Below are positions 1 through 9,952 of a DNA stretch of 64,000 bases, one piece after another (the first letter of the stretch is position 1; each line of letters opens with the position of its first letter). Origin of the DNA: Paeniroseomonas aquatica (GTDB lineage: Bacteria > Pseudomonadota > Alphaproteobacteria > Acetobacterales > Acetobacteraceae); NCBI RefSeq assembly GCF_030409335.1, contig NZ_JAUFPN010000153.1:169326-233325 (forward strand). Direction: 5' to 3'. Below the pieces are notes generated by a model that saw only the letters and a program-made list of their open reading frames with translations, ran no database searches and had not been told where the DNA came from. The position numbers and the translations under genes are program-made.

Positions 1-43
1 GCGAACTCCGATCCGATGAGTCCATCGGATCGGAGTTCGCTCT
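1..43. repeat. palindromic intergenic repeat, copy 1 (hairpin half)
   Basis: A perfect 18-bp inverted repeat with a 3-4 base loop (AGTC region), at the 3' end of the minus-strand mprF-like gene. It matches the second hairpin of the two fuller copies at 41212-41319 and 53115-53221. Its arms carry paired substitutions relative to them: CGAA/TTCG for CAAA/TTTG, and ATCCGAT/ATCGGAT for ATCTGAT/ATCAGAT. Pairing is therefore kept. The element reaches the window edge, so its other half may lie outside. It probably also acts as a transcription terminator. Confidence 0.8.
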
Positions 44-61
44 GACCGGCCGCCGGCCTGG

Positions 62-2011
62 TCAGGCCTCGCGCGGCAGCAGTTCCCGCAGCTGGGCCAG
101 GTCCTTCTCCGCCCGCAGCGCCAGGTAGAGCGAGCCCTCGCCGAGCGAGACGGCGGTCAGCCCGATATCCCCGTAGATCCGCAGCAGGTCGGGCCCGACC
201 CGCCAGAAGGCCGGATCGACCCCCGCCCGCTCGCAGAGGTCGCGGAAGCGCCAGATCGCCGAGATCGCATCCCGCCGGTCCCCCGCCGGGTCGCCCAGCG
301 CCAGCCAGACCCCATCCCGCTTGAGGAAGGCGAAGCCGGCCCGGTCGCCCTCGCCGAAGACCGCGCCATCCGCCTCGGCCGGGGCCAGGGCGCCGAGCGA
401 GGCCAGCCGGGCGCGCGTCTCGGGGCCCCAGGCGGTGGCCACCATCCGGGCCGGCCGCAGCAGCCGCACCATCGCCGCCAGCAGCAGGACCCCGGTGATG
501 CCGACGGTGAAGCGCAGGCTGTCCGGCGCCAGCGGGGAGATCACCACCGTCCACCAGCTCTCGTCCGCCACCTTGCCGCCATAGGCGATCAGCGCGAGGG
601 TGAAGCCGCAGGCGCCGACCGCCAGCAGCGGCACCGCCGCCTCGGCCGAGAGCGGCTCCCGCGCCAGCCGGCTGTCGCGGTAGAAGGCGCTGCGGAGCGC
701 CGCCACCAGCACCGCCAGCAGCAGGAAGGCCCCCCAGAGCCACCAGGCCTCGCCGCGCAGCCAGGCGATCCCGGCGCCGTTCACCAGCAGGAAGAGGGTG
801 AAGCCCCAGGCGATGGTCAGCCGCCGCATCAGCCCGAAGGCCATGACCAGCAGCAGCGAACCCACCACCGAGGCGGCGAAATGCGAGGCCAGCGCCGCGA
901 TGTGCCCGGCCCATTCCTCGATGATCGTCCCCCGGGTCGGCAGTGCCCCGAGGAAGATCAGCAGCGCCCCCGCAAGTGCCACGAGGGAGGCGATGGCCGG
1001 CACCTCCAGCGCATCCGTCCCCTGGCCGAAGGCGGTGAGCCGCGACAGCGCCGCCTTGCGCTGGCCCAGCTCGAAGGAGACGAACAGCCCGCCGGCGATG
1101 AACAGCGGCACGATGTAGTAGTACAGCCGGAAGACCAGCAGCGCCCCGATCACCTCAGGCGCCGGCATGTAGGGCTGCAGCCCCAGCAGGATGGCCCCGT
1201 CGAAGACCCCGAGCCCGCCCGGCACGCTGGCGGCGATGCCGACCGCGTAGGACGCGAGGTAGATGCCGACGAAGCGCAGGAAGGTCAGGCCCTCCGCCTC
1301 CGGCAGCAGCACGTAGAAGATGGCCGCCGTCATGGCCACGTCGACCGTCGCCAGCGTGGTCTGCATCAGCGCCATGCGCGGGCTCGGCAGGTCGATCTCG
1401 TACTTGAAGATCTTCACGTGCCGGACGAAGCGGCTCATCACGACATAGGCGATGACGATGCCCCAGAGCGGGACCGCCATGGCCTGCAGCGCCCAATGCG
1501 GCAGGTGGCTGCCGAACCAGGGCACCACCTCCGGCTCGATCAGCAGCACCAGCCCGCCGAGCGCCATGCCGCCCAGGCCGAAGGTCAGGCTGGTGAAGCC
1601 GACGACCTTGGCGATCTCGAGCGGCGTCAGCCCCCAGGCCGAATACAGCCGGTAGCGCACCGCCGCGCCGGAAACCGCGGCGAAGCCCAGGTTGTGCGCC
1701 AGCGAATAGCCGCAGAAGGAGGCCAGCAGCGATTTCGGCCAGGACACCGGCTTGCCGGCATAGGCCGAGCCCAGCTTGTCGTACATCGCCAGCACGAGGT
1801 AGGCGACCACGGTCAGCCCGCCGCCGAGCCAGAGCGCCTTCGGCGACAGCGCGGCCATGGCGGTGCGGATGTCGGCGACCGACAGGCCGCGGAACTCCCG
1901 TTGCACGACATAGAGCGCGCCGACCAGCAGCGCGAGGCCGAAGACCGTCGGTCCATGCCGGCGCAGCCAGCCCAGCCAGCCCGCGCCCTTATCCGCCTTG
2001 GGGCCGGTCAC
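62..2011 (-). CDS. mprF: MprF-like lysylphosphatidylglycerol flippase/synthase family protein, short C-terminal domain
   Basis: Product is 649 aa, with a long polytopic membrane region (roughly residues 20-525) typical of the MprF/UPF0104 flippase part. A partial DUF2156 aminoacyl-transferase domain follows (about 550-649), containing a [21 protein letters not shown] segment and a recognisable [22 protein letters not shown] segment (quoted in part). Full MprF proteins are about 850 aa; this one stops soon after the first half of the synthase domain, so lysyl transfer is doubtful and a lipid-flippase or other membrane role may remain. It starts with GTG, overlapping the stop of the upstream lysyl-tRNA synthetase by 4 bases (GTGA), so the two are translationally coupled. 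The repeat at 1-43 follows its stop. Confidence 0.8.
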   Translation of the reverse strand: MTGPKADKGAGWLGWLRRHGPTVFGLALLVGALYVVQREFRGLSVADIRTAMAALSPKALWLGGGLTVVAYLVLAMYDKLGSAYAGKPVSWPKSLLASFCGYSLAHNLGFAAVSGAAVRYRLYSAWGLTPLEIAKVVGFTSLTFGLGGMALGGLVLLIEPEVVPWFGSHLPHWALQAMAVPLWGIVIAYVVMSRFVRHVKIFKYEIDLPSPRMALMQTTLATVDVAMTAAIFYVLLPEAEGLTFLRFVGIYLASYAVGIAASVPGGLGVFDGAILLGLQPYMPAPEVIGALLVFRLYYYIVPLFIAGGLFVSFELGQRKAALSRLTAFGQGTDALEVPAIASLVALAGALLIFLGALPTRGTIIEEWAGHIAALASHFAASVVGSLLLVMAFGLMRRLTIAWGFTLFLLVNGAGIAWLRGEAWWLWGAFLLLAVLVAALRSAFYRDSRLAREPLSAEAAVPLLAVGACGFTLALIAYGGKVADESWWTVVISPLAPDSLRFTVGITGVLLLAAMVRLLRPARMVATAWGPETRARLASLGALAPAEADGAVFGEGDRAGFAFLKRDGVWLALGDPAGDRRDAISAIWRFRDLCERAGVDPAFWRVGPDLLRIYGDIGLTAVSLGEGSLYLALRAEKDLAQLRELLPREA

Positions 2012-3579
2012 GCCGAAGGCGCCTCGCGGTCCAGCGCCGCCTCGACCAGGCCGATGGTGCCGGGGATGCCGTAGAGCGCGACGAAGCCGCCGAAGCGCGG
2101 CCCTTCCTGCTGGCCGAGCAGGACCTGGTAGAGGCAGCCGAACCAGTCGCGCAGGCTGGCGAAGGCATGGCGCTTGCCGACCTCGAAGACCATGGCCTGG
2201 ATCGCCTCGGCATCGCTGTCGGCCGGCAGGGAACGCAGCGCCTGCAGCAGGTCCCCGAGCGCGGCGCGTTCCAGCTCGGTCGGCATCCGGTAGCGCTTCT
2301 GCGGCGCGACGAAGTCCCGGTAGTAGGAGACCGCATGCTCGGCCAGCCGCGCCAGCATCGGGTGGCTCTCCGCCGTGACCCCCGGCGCATAGCGGCCGAT
2401 GAAGCCCCAGAGGATCTCCGGCCCGTCGGCGTTCACCACGCTGGCCAGGTTCAGCAGCATGGCGAAGGAGATGGGCGAGCCCGGGTCGTTGCTGGCGCCG
2501 TTGTGGATGTGCCAGGCCGGGTTGGCCGCGTCCGGCGCCGCCTTCAGCTTCTCGAGGTTGGCGAGGTAGTCGTCCACCGCCCGCGGGATGACGTCGAAGA
2601 ACAGCCGCTTGGCCCGCTGCGGCTGGCCGTACATGAATTGACTAAGGCTTTCCGGGGGGGCGTAGCGCAGCCATTCCTCGATGGTGAGGCCATTGCCCTT
2701 CGACTTGCTGATCTTCTGCCCCTGCTCGTCCAGGAACAGCTCATAGGTGAAGCCGACCGGCGGAGTTCCGCCGAGGATCCGGCAAATCGCCGAGGAGAGC
2801 TTCACGCTGTCGATCAGGTCCTTGCCGGACATCTCGTAGTCGACGCCGAGCGCGTACCAGCGCATCGCCCAGTCGGCCTTCCACTGCGCCTTGGCATGGC
2901 CGCCGGTGATCCGCGTGCCATGGCGGCGGCCGGTTGCGGGGTCGGTCCAGACCAGCAGGTCCTCGGCTGGGCGGACCTCCTCCATCGGCACCTGCATCAC
3001 GACGCCGGTCTCGGGGTGGATGGGCAGGAAGGGCGAATAGGTCGCCCGCCGGTCCGGCCCAAGGGTCGGCAGGATCACGCCCCGGAGCTGCTCGTGCCGC
3101 TCCGCCATCCGCAGCAGGGCCGCATCGAAGCGGCCGTCGCGGTAGTAGTCGGTGGAGGAGGCGAATTCATACGCGAAGCCGAAGGCATCGAGGAAGGCCT
3201 GCAACCGCGCGTTGTTGTGCGCCCCGAAGCTGGAATGCGTGCCGAAGGGGTCCGGGATGGCGGTCAGCGGCCGGCCGAGGTAGCCCGCCAGCATCTCCTT
3301 GTTCGGAACGTTGTCCGGAACCTTCCGCAGCCCGTCCATGTCGTCCGAGAAGGCCACCAGCCGGGAGGGCAGGCCGGTCAGCCGCTCGAAGGCGCGCCGC
3401 ACCCAGGTGGTCCGCGCCACCTCCCCGAAGGTGCCGATATGCGGCAGCCCGGACGGCCCGTACCCCGTCTGGAACAGGGCGCCCTCGGTTTTGGGGGTCG
3501 CAGCCAGCCGGGCTTCGACCTTGAGGGCTTCCTCGACAGGCCAGGACTTGACGGCACGGAGAGATGGATCGGCGCTCAT
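2008..3579 (-). CDS. lysS: lysine--tRNA ligase, class I
   Basis: Product is 523 aa. This is the archaeal-type class I lysyl-tRNA synthetase found in many alphaproteobacteria, which charges tRNA-Lys with lysine. The Rossmann-fold signatures are visible: PHIG at residues 46-49 (HIGH motif) and KISKSK at 289-294 (KMSKS motif). The length fits the family. The ATG at 3579 was chosen because homologous sequence begins just after it; the frame stays open further upstream, through the oppositely oriented asd gene, without family sequence. The stop overlaps the start of the mprF-like gene. A LysRS coupled to an MprF-like protein recalls mycobacterial LysX, where the two activities are fused. Confidence 0.96.
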   Translation of the reverse strand: MSADPSLRAVKSWPVEEALKVEARLAATPKTEGALFQTGYGPSGLPHIGTFGEVARTTWVRRAFERLTGLPSRLVAFSDDMDGLRKVPDNVPNKEMLAGYLGRPLTAIPDPFGTHSSFGAHNNARLQAFLDAFGFAYEFASSTDYYRDGRFDAALLRMAERHEQLRGVILPTLGPDRRATYSPFLPIHPETGVVMQVPMEEVRPAEDLLVWTDPATGRRHGTRITGGHAKAQWKADWAMRWYALGVDYEMSGKDLIDSVKLSSAICRILGGTPPVGFTYELFLDEQGQKISKSKGNGLTIEEWLRYAPPESLSQFMYGQPQRAKRLFFDVIPRAVDDYLANLEKLKAAPDAANPAWHIHNGASNDPGSPISFAMLLNLASVVNADGPEILWGFIGRYAPGVTAESHPMLARLAEHAVSYYRDFVAPQKRYRMPTELERAALGDLLQALRSLPADSDAEAIQAMVFEVGKRHAFASLRDWFGCLYQVLLGQQEGPRFGGFVALYGIPGTIGLVEAALDREAPSA

Positions 3580-3732
3580 GCTAGGGCAGATGGCAGGGGG
3601 CGGCGGCGGGGTCAACGCAGGACACCGCCGCCGGTGCATGGCACCCCGGCGCGGGGCGGGGTCACGCCCTTGTGGAATTGCCCGCCGGGCTGGGGTAATC
3701 GGCATTGCATTGTCACGGGAGATGCAGGTGTC

Positions 3733-4728
3733 ATGCGGGTTGGCGTGATCGGAGCCACGGGCGCGGTCGGCAAGGAATTGGTGGAGGTGCTGCACAAGCG
3801 GCGCTTCCCGGTCACCGAGCTGCGGCTTTTCGCCTCCACCCGCAGCGCCGGCACCCGGCAGAAAACGCCCTTCGGCGAGGTCACCATCGAGGAATACAGC
3901 CTCGAGGCGGCCCGGGGCCTGGACCTCGCCCTGCTCGCCGTCTCCGGCGAATTCGCCAAGGCGCATGCCCGGGCGCTGGCCGCGGCCGGCGTGGCGGTGG
4001 TGGACAACTCCTCCGCCCTCCGGCTCGAGGACGACGTCCCGCTGGTGGTGCCCGAGGTGAACGCCGGGGCGATCGGCACCGGCCGGCTCATCGCCAACCC
4101 CAATTGCACCACCGCCATCCTGGTGGTGGCACTCGAGCCGCTGCGCCAGGCCTTCGGCCTCAAGCGGGTCATCGTCTCCACCTACCAGGCCGCCAGCGGC
4201 GCCGGCGCCGAGGGCATGGCCGAGCTGGAGCGCGAGACGCGCCGGGTGCTGCTGGAAGGCGGCCCGGCCGGCCACGAGGTCTTCGCCCATCCGCTCGCCT
4301 TCAACGTCATCCCGCAGATCGATAGCTTCCAGCCGAATGGCTACACCCGGGAGGAGATGAAGGTCGCCTGGGAGAGCCGGAAGATCATGGGCCTGCCCGA
4401 CCTTCTCATCTCCTGCACCGCCGTCCGCATCCCGACCTTCCGGGTCCATGCCGAGGCGGTGACCATCGAGACCGAGCGGCCGGTCACGGCCGAGGCCGCC
4501 CGCGCCGTGCTGGCCAGGGCGGCCGGGGTGAAGCTGGTGGATGACCCCGCCGCGCAGCTCTACCCCATGCCGATCACCGCGACCGGCCAGGACGAGGTCG
4601 AGGCCGGCCGCATCCGGGCGAACCCGGTCTTCGGCGATTGCGGCCTGGACTTCTTCCTCTGCGGCGACCAGCTGCTGAAGGGCGCGGCGCTGAATGCGGT
4701 GCAGATCGCGGAGCGGCTGAGGAAGTGA
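3733..4728 (+). CDS. asd: aspartate-semialdehyde dehydrogenase
   Basis: Product is 331 aa. It reduces aspartyl phosphate to aspartate semialdehyde with NADPH, the branch point to lysine/diaminopimelate, threonine and methionine. The N-terminal nucleotide-binding glycine motif GATGAVG (residues 7-13) and the catalytic-cysteine motif ANPNCTT (Cys125) are present, as is a C-terminal dimerisation domain of normal length. ATG at 3733 gives the canonical [10 protein letters not shown] start. It is divergent from lysS with about 150 bp between them and is followed directly by a strong hairpin terminator. Confidence 0.97.
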   Translation: MRVGVIGATGAVGKELVEVLHKRRFPVTELRLFASTRSAGTRQKTPFGEVTIEEYSLEAARGLDLALLAVSGEFAKAHARALAAAGVAVVDNSSALRLEDDVPLVVPEVNAGAIGTGRLIANPNCTTAILVVALEPLRQAFGLKRVIVSTYQAASGAGAEGMAELERETRRVLLEGGPAGHEVFAHPLAFNVIPQIDSFQPNGYTREEMKVAWESRKIMGLPDLLISCTAVRIPTFRVHAEAVTIETERPVTAEAARAVLARAAGVKLVDDPAAQLYPMPITATGQDEVEAGRIRANPVFGDCGLDFFLCGDQLLKGAALNAVQIAERLRK

Positions 4729-4778
4729 AGCAAGGTCGGGGAGGACAAGTATTCCTCCCCGACCTTGCTTCCTTTCTG
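4727..4778 (+). terminator. rho-independent terminator after asd
   Basis: A perfect 18-bp stem beginning in the asd stop codon (4727-4744) and closing at 4754-4771, with a 9-base loop and followed by a T-rich tract (CTTTCTGTT). It is the clearest terminator in the plus direction in this window. Its symmetry could also stop transcription from the convergent amidohydrolase gene. Confidence 0.88.
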
Positions 4779-4835
4779 TTCTCAAAGAAGAGAAACAGAT
4801 GAGGGGCCGGGAGAATGCCTTCTCCCGGCCTGCCT

Positions 4836-5912
4836 TCACACCGCTATGTTCAGCAGCTTCGCGGCCGTCCCGCCCAGCACCGCGATCTTCTCCGCGTCGC
4901 TCAGCGACTCGCAGGCGAAGATGTGGTCCACCGGCTTCAGCGCCCAGGGGTAGGGATAGTCGCTGCCCAGCACGATCTGCGAGGCGCCGACCTGCGCCTG
5001 CAGGTGCCGGATCGCCTCCGGCGTGAAGATCAGCGAATCGAACCACATCTGCTTCAGGTATTCGGTCGGCTTCTTCTTCAGGGTGATGGCCGGGTTGCAG
5101 CCCGCCGGGCTGACCGTGCAGGAATGGTCCGAGCGGTCGGCATAGGAGGGCAGGAAGCCGCCGCCATGGGCGGCCAGCAGCTTGAGGCCGGGGAAGCGGT
5201 CCAGCGTGCCCTCGAAGATCAGCTTCGAGAGGGCAATGGTCGTATCCAGCGGATTGCCGATGGTATTGCCCAGCCAGCCATTGCCGGCAAAGCGCTGATT
5301 CAACTGCGGCGTCCCGCCCGGATGGATGAAGAGCACCGCGCCCAATTCCTCGGCCTTGGCCCAGACCGGATGGAATTTCGCATCCGAGAAATCGACGCCG
5401 GCGACATTGCCGCCGATCGCCGCGCCCTTCAGCCCCTGGTTTTTCATGGCCTTTTCCAGCTCGGCCACCGCCAGCTCGGGCGCCTGGAGGGTGAGGGAGG
5501 CGAAGCCGGCGAAGCGGTCGGGATGGGCGGCGCAGAGCTCGGCCATCTTCTCGTTGTTGATCTTCACGATCTGCGCGGCGAGGTCGCGGTCCCGGCCGTA
5601 CCAGTAGGGATTGACCGAGAGCACCTCCATGTCGACCCGCTGCGCATCCATGGCGGCGAAGCGCTGGGCGACGTCGATCGGGGTCTCGTCCGCGCCGCGC
5701 ACGCTGTTGAACAGCACCGAGCGGTCGTTGTTCAGCAACGGCAGCACGTCCAGGAAGACGCAATGGGCATGGGTATCGATGGTCTTCACGGTCTTGCCGC
5801 CCACCGCGACCGCAGTGCGCCGGGTACCCTGGGCATGCGCGGCCTGCAGCATGCCGCAGCCGCAGAAGGCGACGCCGGCAGCGGCGCCGAGGAAATTCCT
5901 GCGTGATGTCAT
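4836..5912 (-). CDS. amidohydrolase-2 (ACMSD-like) family protein with Tat signal
   Basis: Product is 358 aa. The N-terminus has a twin-arginine signal (SRRNFLG, then a hydrophobic stretch ending near AHA-QG), so export to the periplasm is predicted. The mature part is a TIM-barrel amidohydrolase of the aminocarboxymuconate-semialdehyde decarboxylase type: DTHAH at residues 46-50, a FIHPGG metal ligand, AAHGGG and GSDYPY. Such proteins are metal-dependent decarboxylases or hydrolases; the substrate cannot be read from sequence. ATG at 5912 has GGAGG about 8 bases upstream and gives the Tat start; an upstream in-frame start at 5969 would disrupt it. Single gene, convergent to asd. Confidence 0.85.
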   Translation of the reverse strand: MTSRRNFLGAAAGVAFCGCGMLQAAHAQGTRRTAVAVGGKTVKTIDTHAHCVFLDVLPLLNNDRSVLFNSVRGADETPIDVAQRFAAMDAQRVDMEVLSVNPYWYGRDRDLAAQIVKINNEKMAELCAAHPDRFAGFASLTLQAPELAVAELEKAMKNQGLKGAAIGGNVAGVDFSDAKFHPVWAKAEELGAVLFIHPGGTPQLNQRFAGNGWLGNTIGNPLDTTIALSKLIFEGTLDRFPGLKLLAAHGGGFLPSYADRSDHSCTVSPAGCNPAITLKKKPTEYLKQMWFDSLIFTPEAIRHLQAQVGASQIVLGSDYPYPWALKPVDHIFACESLSDAEKIAVLGGTAAKLLNIAV

Positions 5913-6102
5913 GAATCGATCCTCCAAGCTTCGCTCGCGCTGCTTTTTGTGCTGCAGCGTCTCTTGCATACCCGGCAGGCGAGGCTGGCGTGATTTACCG
6001 GTCCGCGCCAGCGGGATTCGATGCTGCGCTACGTCGATGGCCCCCGGCTAACCGGCCCGGCGCATCCGCGCTACACTGGCCGCAACCTTGTCGGAGCCTT
6101 GC

Positions 6103-7083
6103 ATGACCGGCCTCCAGATCGTCCTGCTTGCCCTGATCCTGCTCGCCCTGGTCACCGCCGCGCGGGGCATCCGCACCGTGCCGCAGGGCCAGGTCTGGAC
6201 GGTGGAGCGCTTCGGCGCCTTCATCCGCCTGCTCCAGCCCGGGCTGAATTTCCTCATCCCCTTCGTCGATGCGGTCGGCCACAAGCTGAACGTGCAGGAG
6301 GTGGTGCTCGACATCCCCGAGCAGTCGGTCATCACCAAGGACAACGCGACGGTCGTGGTGGACGGCATCGTCTACTACCGGGTCATGGACCCGGCCAAGG
6401 CGGCCTATCAGGTGCAGAACCTGCAGCAGGCGCTGAATGCCCTGGCGATGACCAACATCCGCGCCGTCATCGGCGAGATGGACCTCGATTCCACGCTTTC
6501 CTCCCGGGAGAGGATCAACTCCTCCCTCATGGCCATCCTGGACGGCGCGACCGATCCCTGGGGCGTGAAGGTCAGCCGGGTCGAGCTGCGCAAGGTCGAG
6601 CCGCCGGAGAACCTGATCCGCGCCATGAACCTGCAGATGACCGCCGAGCGCGAGCGCCGCGCCACGGTCATGCGGGCCGATGGCGACCGCGCCGCCGCCA
6701 TCCAGCGGGCCGAGGGCGAGAAGCAGGCCCTGGTCCTGCAGGCCGAGGGCCGCCAGCAGGCCGCCATGCGCGACGCCGAGGCGCGCGAGCGGCTGGCCGA
6801 GGCCGAGGCCAAGGCGACCCACATGGTGGCCGAGGCGGCCGCCGGGGCCGGGGCCGATGCGCTCCGCTACTTCATCGCCGACAAATACGTGAAGGCCTTC
6901 GAGGCCCTGGCCGCCAACCCCAGCAGCAAGCTGGTGGTGGTGCCGATGGAGGCCGCCGCGCTGGCCGGCGGCATCACCCAGGCAATGGAGCTGCTGCGGC
7001 ACAACGGCACCTCGCCACCCGCCCTGCCACCCGCCCCGCCGCCGGCGACGCCCCCGGTGAGCGGCCCATGGAACCGGGGCTGA
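6103..7083 (+). CDS. SPFH/band 7 family protein (paraslipin/stomatin-like)
   Basis: Product is about 326 aa. One N-terminal transmembrane helix (residues 1-20) is followed by an SPFH/band 7 domain (RTVPQGQVWTVERFGAF onward). A long charged Ala/Glu-rich helix (about 185-255) is predicted to form a coiled coil, and a Pro-rich tail ends the protein. Family members oligomerise in membrane microdomains and support membrane protease quality control. GGAG at 6093-6096 favours ATG 6103 over a TTG at 6088. The stop overlaps the start of the NfeD-like gene, the standard partner arrangement for this family. Confidence 0.92.
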   Translation: MTGLQIVLLALILLALVTAARGIRTVPQGQVWTVERFGAFIRLLQPGLNFLIPFVDAVGHKLNVQEVVLDIPEQSVITKDNATVVVDGIVYYRVMDPAKAAYQVQNLQQALNALAMTNIRAVIGEMDLDSTLSSRERINSSLMAILDGATDPWGVKVSRVELRKVEPPENLIRAMNLQMTAERERRATVMRADGDRAAAIQRAEGEKQALVLQAEGRQQAAMRDAEARERLAEAEAKATHMVAEAAAGAGADALRYFIADKYVKAFEALAANPSSKLVVVPMEAAALAGGITQAMELLRHNGTSPPALPPAPPPATPPVSGPWNRG

Positions 7084-7505
7084 TCTGGGTCCTCGGCGGC
7101 CTGCTGCTGCTGGTCGCCGAGCTGGCGCTGCCGGGGATCTACCTGCTCTGGGTCGGCCTCGCCGCCATCGGCACCGGCCTGCTGCTGCTCGTCACCGTCC
7201 CCTCGCTCGAGATGGCGACGGCGCTGTTCCTGGCGCTGCTCGGGGGCGGGATCTGGCTCTCGCTGCGGCTGCGCCGCGGCCGGCGCCCCGCGCCGCAGCT
7301 GAATACGCCGGGGTCCGGCTTGGTCGGGCGCATGGGGCTGCTGCTGCCGCTCGGCGAGGCCTCCGCCGGCCCCGGCCTTCGGGTCCGCATCGGCGATTCC
7401 GAATGGCAGGCCCGGCTGCCGCGCGACCTGAAGGTCCCCGAGGTCGCCACCAGGGTCCGGGTCGAGGCGGTGGACGGCACCACCCTGATCGTCCGCCCGG
7501 AGTAG
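7068..7505 (+). CDS. NfeD family protein
   Basis: Product is 145 aa. Two or three N-terminal hydrophobic segments (about residues 5-75) are followed by an OB-fold-like soluble domain (LVGRMGLLLPLGEASAG through VDGTTLIVRPE). This matches the short NfeD proteins that pair with SPFH/stomatin partners in membrane quality control. It overlaps the preceding SPFH gene by 16 bases, which supports co-expression and complex formation. Confidence 0.9.
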   Translation: MEPGLIWVLGGLLLLVAELALPGIYLLWVGLAAIGTGLLLLVTVPSLEMATALFLALLGGGIWLSLRLRRGRRPAPQLNTPGSGLVGRMGLLLPLGEASAGPGLRVRIGDSEWQARLPRDLKVPEVATRVRVEAVDGTTLIVRPE

Positions 7506-7587
7506 CCCCGCCGGCCGGAGGCGCGCCCGGGGACGGTTACCCGGCGAGGCCTTGAACCGGCGCCCGGCACGGGCAACATCCCACGCC

Positions 7588-7920
7588 ATGGACAGCTTTC
7601 GGCGCCCCGGTCCGCCTGACCGGGACCCGTCTCCCCCCGTGCTCGACATGACGGCAGACGGACAATTCCGCGACCCCCTGCCGCCGCGGCGGACATGGCT
7701 GGACCGTGCCCTGGCCCGGGTCGGCGGTGCGGCGCTGCTGGTCACCCTGGCCGCGGCCGGGCTGGTGGTGGTGGCGCTGGCCATCCTCTTCGTCGGCCTG
7801 CTGCTGCCGGTGGTCATCGGCGCCGGGCTGATCGCCTTCGCCTCGCTCTGGTGGCGGTTGCGGCGGCTGCGCCGGGCCGGGGGCGGCAATCCCGTTCCCT
7901 TCGTCATCCTCCGCCGCTGA
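7588..7920 (+). CDS. small hypothetical membrane protein
   Basis: Product is 110 aa from the ATG at 7588; an upstream in-frame ATG at 7552 is possible. A Pro/Arg-rich polar N-terminus precedes two adjacent hydrophobic segments (about residues 40-85), and the end is Arg-rich with a short hydrophobic tail (NPVPFVILRR). No family is recognised. It lies 80 bp after the NfeD-like gene in the same direction and 13 bp before another small membrane protein, so these may be co-transcribed. Confidence 0.6.
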   Translation: MDSFRRPGPPDRDPSPPVLDMTADGQFRDPLPPRRTWLDRALARVGGAALLVTLAAAGLVVVALAILFVGLLLPVVIGAGLIAFASLWWRLRRLRRAGGGNPVPFVILRR

Positions 7921-7933
7921 CGCCGGCCGGCCC

Positions 7934-8281
7934 ATGCCGGAGCCGCATCCGGGTTTTTCCGTCGATCCGCGGCGGCTCTACGATGTCGCCGACGACGGCA
8001 CCCCCCGCACGGACACCGCCGTGCCGGCGGCTTGGCTCGGGCCGCGGCACCGGCGACTGCTGGCCTGGGCCGGTGCGGGTGCCGTGGCGACGGGTGGCCT
8101 GGCCGGGCTGACCGTATTCTGCTTCGTCCTCGGCGCCCGCTTCTGGGCGGCGATCTTCGCCCTGGGAACGCTGGCGGCCGCGCCCCTGCTGGTGGTCGGC
8201 CCCTGGCTCGACTGGTGGCGGCACAAGCGGCCCCTGCGCCGCCGCCACCGCAGCCGCAGCCCGGATTTCCCGGCCGGCTGA
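7934..8281 (+). CDS. small hypothetical membrane protein
   Basis: Product is 115 aa. A polar N-terminus (EPHPGFSVDPRRLYDVADDG) is followed by two transmembrane segments (about residues 42-67 and 70-88) and a strongly basic His/Arg-rich C-terminus. No recognisable family. It sits between two other small membrane proteins on the same strand. Coding potential is supported by position and amino-acid character rather than by a domain. Confidence 0.55.
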   Translation: MPEPHPGFSVDPRRLYDVADDGTPRTDTAVPAAWLGPRHRRLLAWAGAGAVATGGLAGLTVFCFVLGARFWAAIFALGTLAAAPLLVVGPWLDWWRHKRPLRRRHRSRSPDFPAG

Positions 8282-8350
8282 CCGGCCCGCCCGGCAACCC
8301 CGCGCGGCAAGACGGTGCAGCATCGTTCCGAAATCTGGTAGTCTCGCCCC

Positions 8351-8935
8351 ATGTCGGCGACCCACCCTTTCTGGCGCCCCGCCCTCGCGGGCGGGCTCGC
8401 CTTCGGCCTGGCCTTCCTCGGCCATGCCCTGGTCGCCGCGGGCCTGGGCTGGGGCCTGCGCCAGGCCGGCCCGGGCAGCCTGGCCTGGCTGGTCCTGGTC
8501 CCGCCGGTCGTGGCCGAGCTGGGCAAGCTGCTCATGCTGCGACTCGCCGGCGGCGTCCCGGCCTGGCCCCTGCTGGGGACGGTCTTCGGCCTGTGCGACG
8601 CGGCGCTGCTTCTGTCGCAGCCGGGGCCCGCGCTGGCGACGGCGGCCGGGACGATCCTGCTGCATGGCGCCCTGGGCGGGCTGGCCGCGGCCGTCGCGCG
8701 GCGGCGGGGCCTCGCCGCCGGCGCCCTGCTGGCGCTGCTGGCCCATGTCCTGGCCAGCCTCGCCCTCATCCTGGCCACGGTGGCCCTGGCCCGCCATCAG
8801 GGTATCCCGCCGGCCACCGCCGCCGGCATGGCCGGGCTGGTCCTCGCCCTGCTGCTGGCCCTGGCCGCCCGGAGCTATTCGGCCGCCACCGCCAGGGAGG
8901 CCGAAAGCCCGAAGGCCTCGGCCAGCAGCCGGTAG
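8351..8935 (+). CDS. hypothetical polytopic membrane protein, possibly PrsW/CPBP-like
   Basis: Product is 194 aa, almost entirely hydrophobic with about six predicted membrane helices and a short polar tail. Spaced polar residues inside the membrane part are reminiscent of PrsW/YhfC-type intramembrane proteases: AELGKL (about residue 56), FGLCDAALL (about 80), LLHGALGG (about 103) and LLAHVLAS (about 128). The match is only by eye and the usual paired glutamates are incomplete. Its last 61 bases overlap the convergent LLM oxidoreductase gene. Confidence 0.6.
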   Translation: MSATHPFWRPALAGGLAFGLAFLGHALVAAGLGWGLRQAGPGSLAWLVLVPPVVAELGKLLMLRLAGGVPAWPLLGTVFGLCDAALLLSQPGPALATAAGTILLHGALGGLAAAVARRRGLAAGALLALLAHVLASLALILATVALARHQGIPPATAAGMAGLVLALLLALAARSYSAATAREAESPKASASSR

Positions 8936-9915
8936 CTGCGCTGCCGCGCCGCCGGATCATGGCAGGGGCTGAGGATCGCCACCTCCTGCGCCCCATGCGC
9001 CGCGGCCAGCGCTTCGAGCCGGGCCTTCACCTGTTCCGGCGCGCCGACGATCGCCTTGGCGCGGATGCCGTCGAGATGGCCCCGTTCCGCCGCCGTATAG
9101 GGATAGGCCTCGGCCTCCGCCACGCTCGGCAGCGGCGGGAAGCGCCCGCTGTCGCGGAACAGCCGCCAGAGCTCGCGCGACTTGTAGAGCCGCCAGGCCT
9201 CCGCCTCGGTATCCGCCGTCAGGGCGAAGACGCCGAGGGCGCAATGCGGTGCCGCGAGCCGCCCGGGCACGCCCGGCTGCGGCCGGAAGCCCTCCCGGTA
9301 GAGCGCCGTCACCTGCTCCGAGCCACGGTCCGAGATGAAATGCGCGAAGCAATAGGGCAGGCCGAAATAGGCCGCGACCTGGGCGCCGAAATCGCTGGAG
9401 CCGAGGATCCAGACCTCCGGCCGGGTCGGCACCGCCGGCATGGCGGCGACCGCCTTGAAGGGGTGGTTGTCCGGCAGACCGTCGCCGAGCCAGCCCAGCA
9501 CCTCCTGCACCTGCTGCGGGAAGCGGTCGGCGGCCTCATTGGCATTGGGGTTCAGGGCGAAGGCGGTGCGGCCGTCGCTGCCCGGCGCCCGGCCCAGCCC
9601 GAGGTCGATCCGCCCCGGCGCGATCGCCTCCGCCACCTTGAACTGCTCGGCCACCTTCAGGGAGGCATAATGCGGCAGCATCACCCCCGCGGTGCCGACC
9701 CGGATGCGCCGCGTCGTCGCGGCGATGGCCGCGACCAGCATCTCCGGCGCCGAGCCGGCATGGGACTGGCTGTTGTGGTGCTCCGCCAGCCAGTAGCGGC
9801 CGTAGCCCCATTGGTCCGCCAGCCTCGCCAGCGCCAGGGTTTCGCGGATCGCCTCGTCGGCACCGCGGCCGGAGGCGATGGTGGATTGGTCGAGGATGCC
9901 GAGGCTGATGGTCAT
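8875..9915 (-). CDS. LLM class flavin-dependent oxidoreductase (bacterial luciferase-like)
   Basis: Product is 346 aa. A TIM-barrel luciferase-like monooxygenase of the MsnO8-type subgroup: MTISLGILDQS at the N-terminus, YWLAEHHN near residue 42, VGTAGVMLPHY, PGRIDLGLGRAPGSD and LGSSDFGAQVAA. These enzymes use reduced flavin and oxygen on varied substrates; the real substrate is not deducible. ATG at 9915 gives the full conserved start. Convergent overlap of 61 bases with the upstream membrane-protein gene; no flavin reductase is adjacent. Confidence 0.9.
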   Translation of the reverse strand: MTISLGILDQSTIASGRGADEAIRETLALARLADQWGYGRYWLAEHHNSQSHAGSAPEMLVAAIAATTRRIRVGTAGVMLPHYASLKVAEQFKVAEAIAPGRIDLGLGRAPGSDGRTAFALNPNANEAADRFPQQVQEVLGWLGDGLPDNHPFKAVAAMPAVPTRPEVWILGSSDFGAQVAAYFGLPYCFAHFISDRGSEQVTALYREGFRPQPGVPGRLAAPHCALGVFALTADTEAEAWRLYKSRELWRLFRDSGRFPPLPSVAEAEAYPYTAAERGHLDGIRAKAIVGAPEQVKARLEALAAAHGAQEVAILSPCHDPAARQRSYRLLAEAFGLSASLAVAAE

Positions 9916-9952
9916 TCGACCAATCTAGCCCCGCGGCCCGCCGGTGGAAGGG

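Noticed and set aside
3600..5763. Long open frame on the minus strand continuing upstream of lysS, plus other very long antisense frames (for example 881-2074, 16775-19585, 34323-37250 on the plus strand).
   Set aside because: They lie antisense to clearly conserved genes, are rich in Arg/Gly/Ala/His/Asp as expected for shadow frames in ~70% GC DNA, and show no domains.
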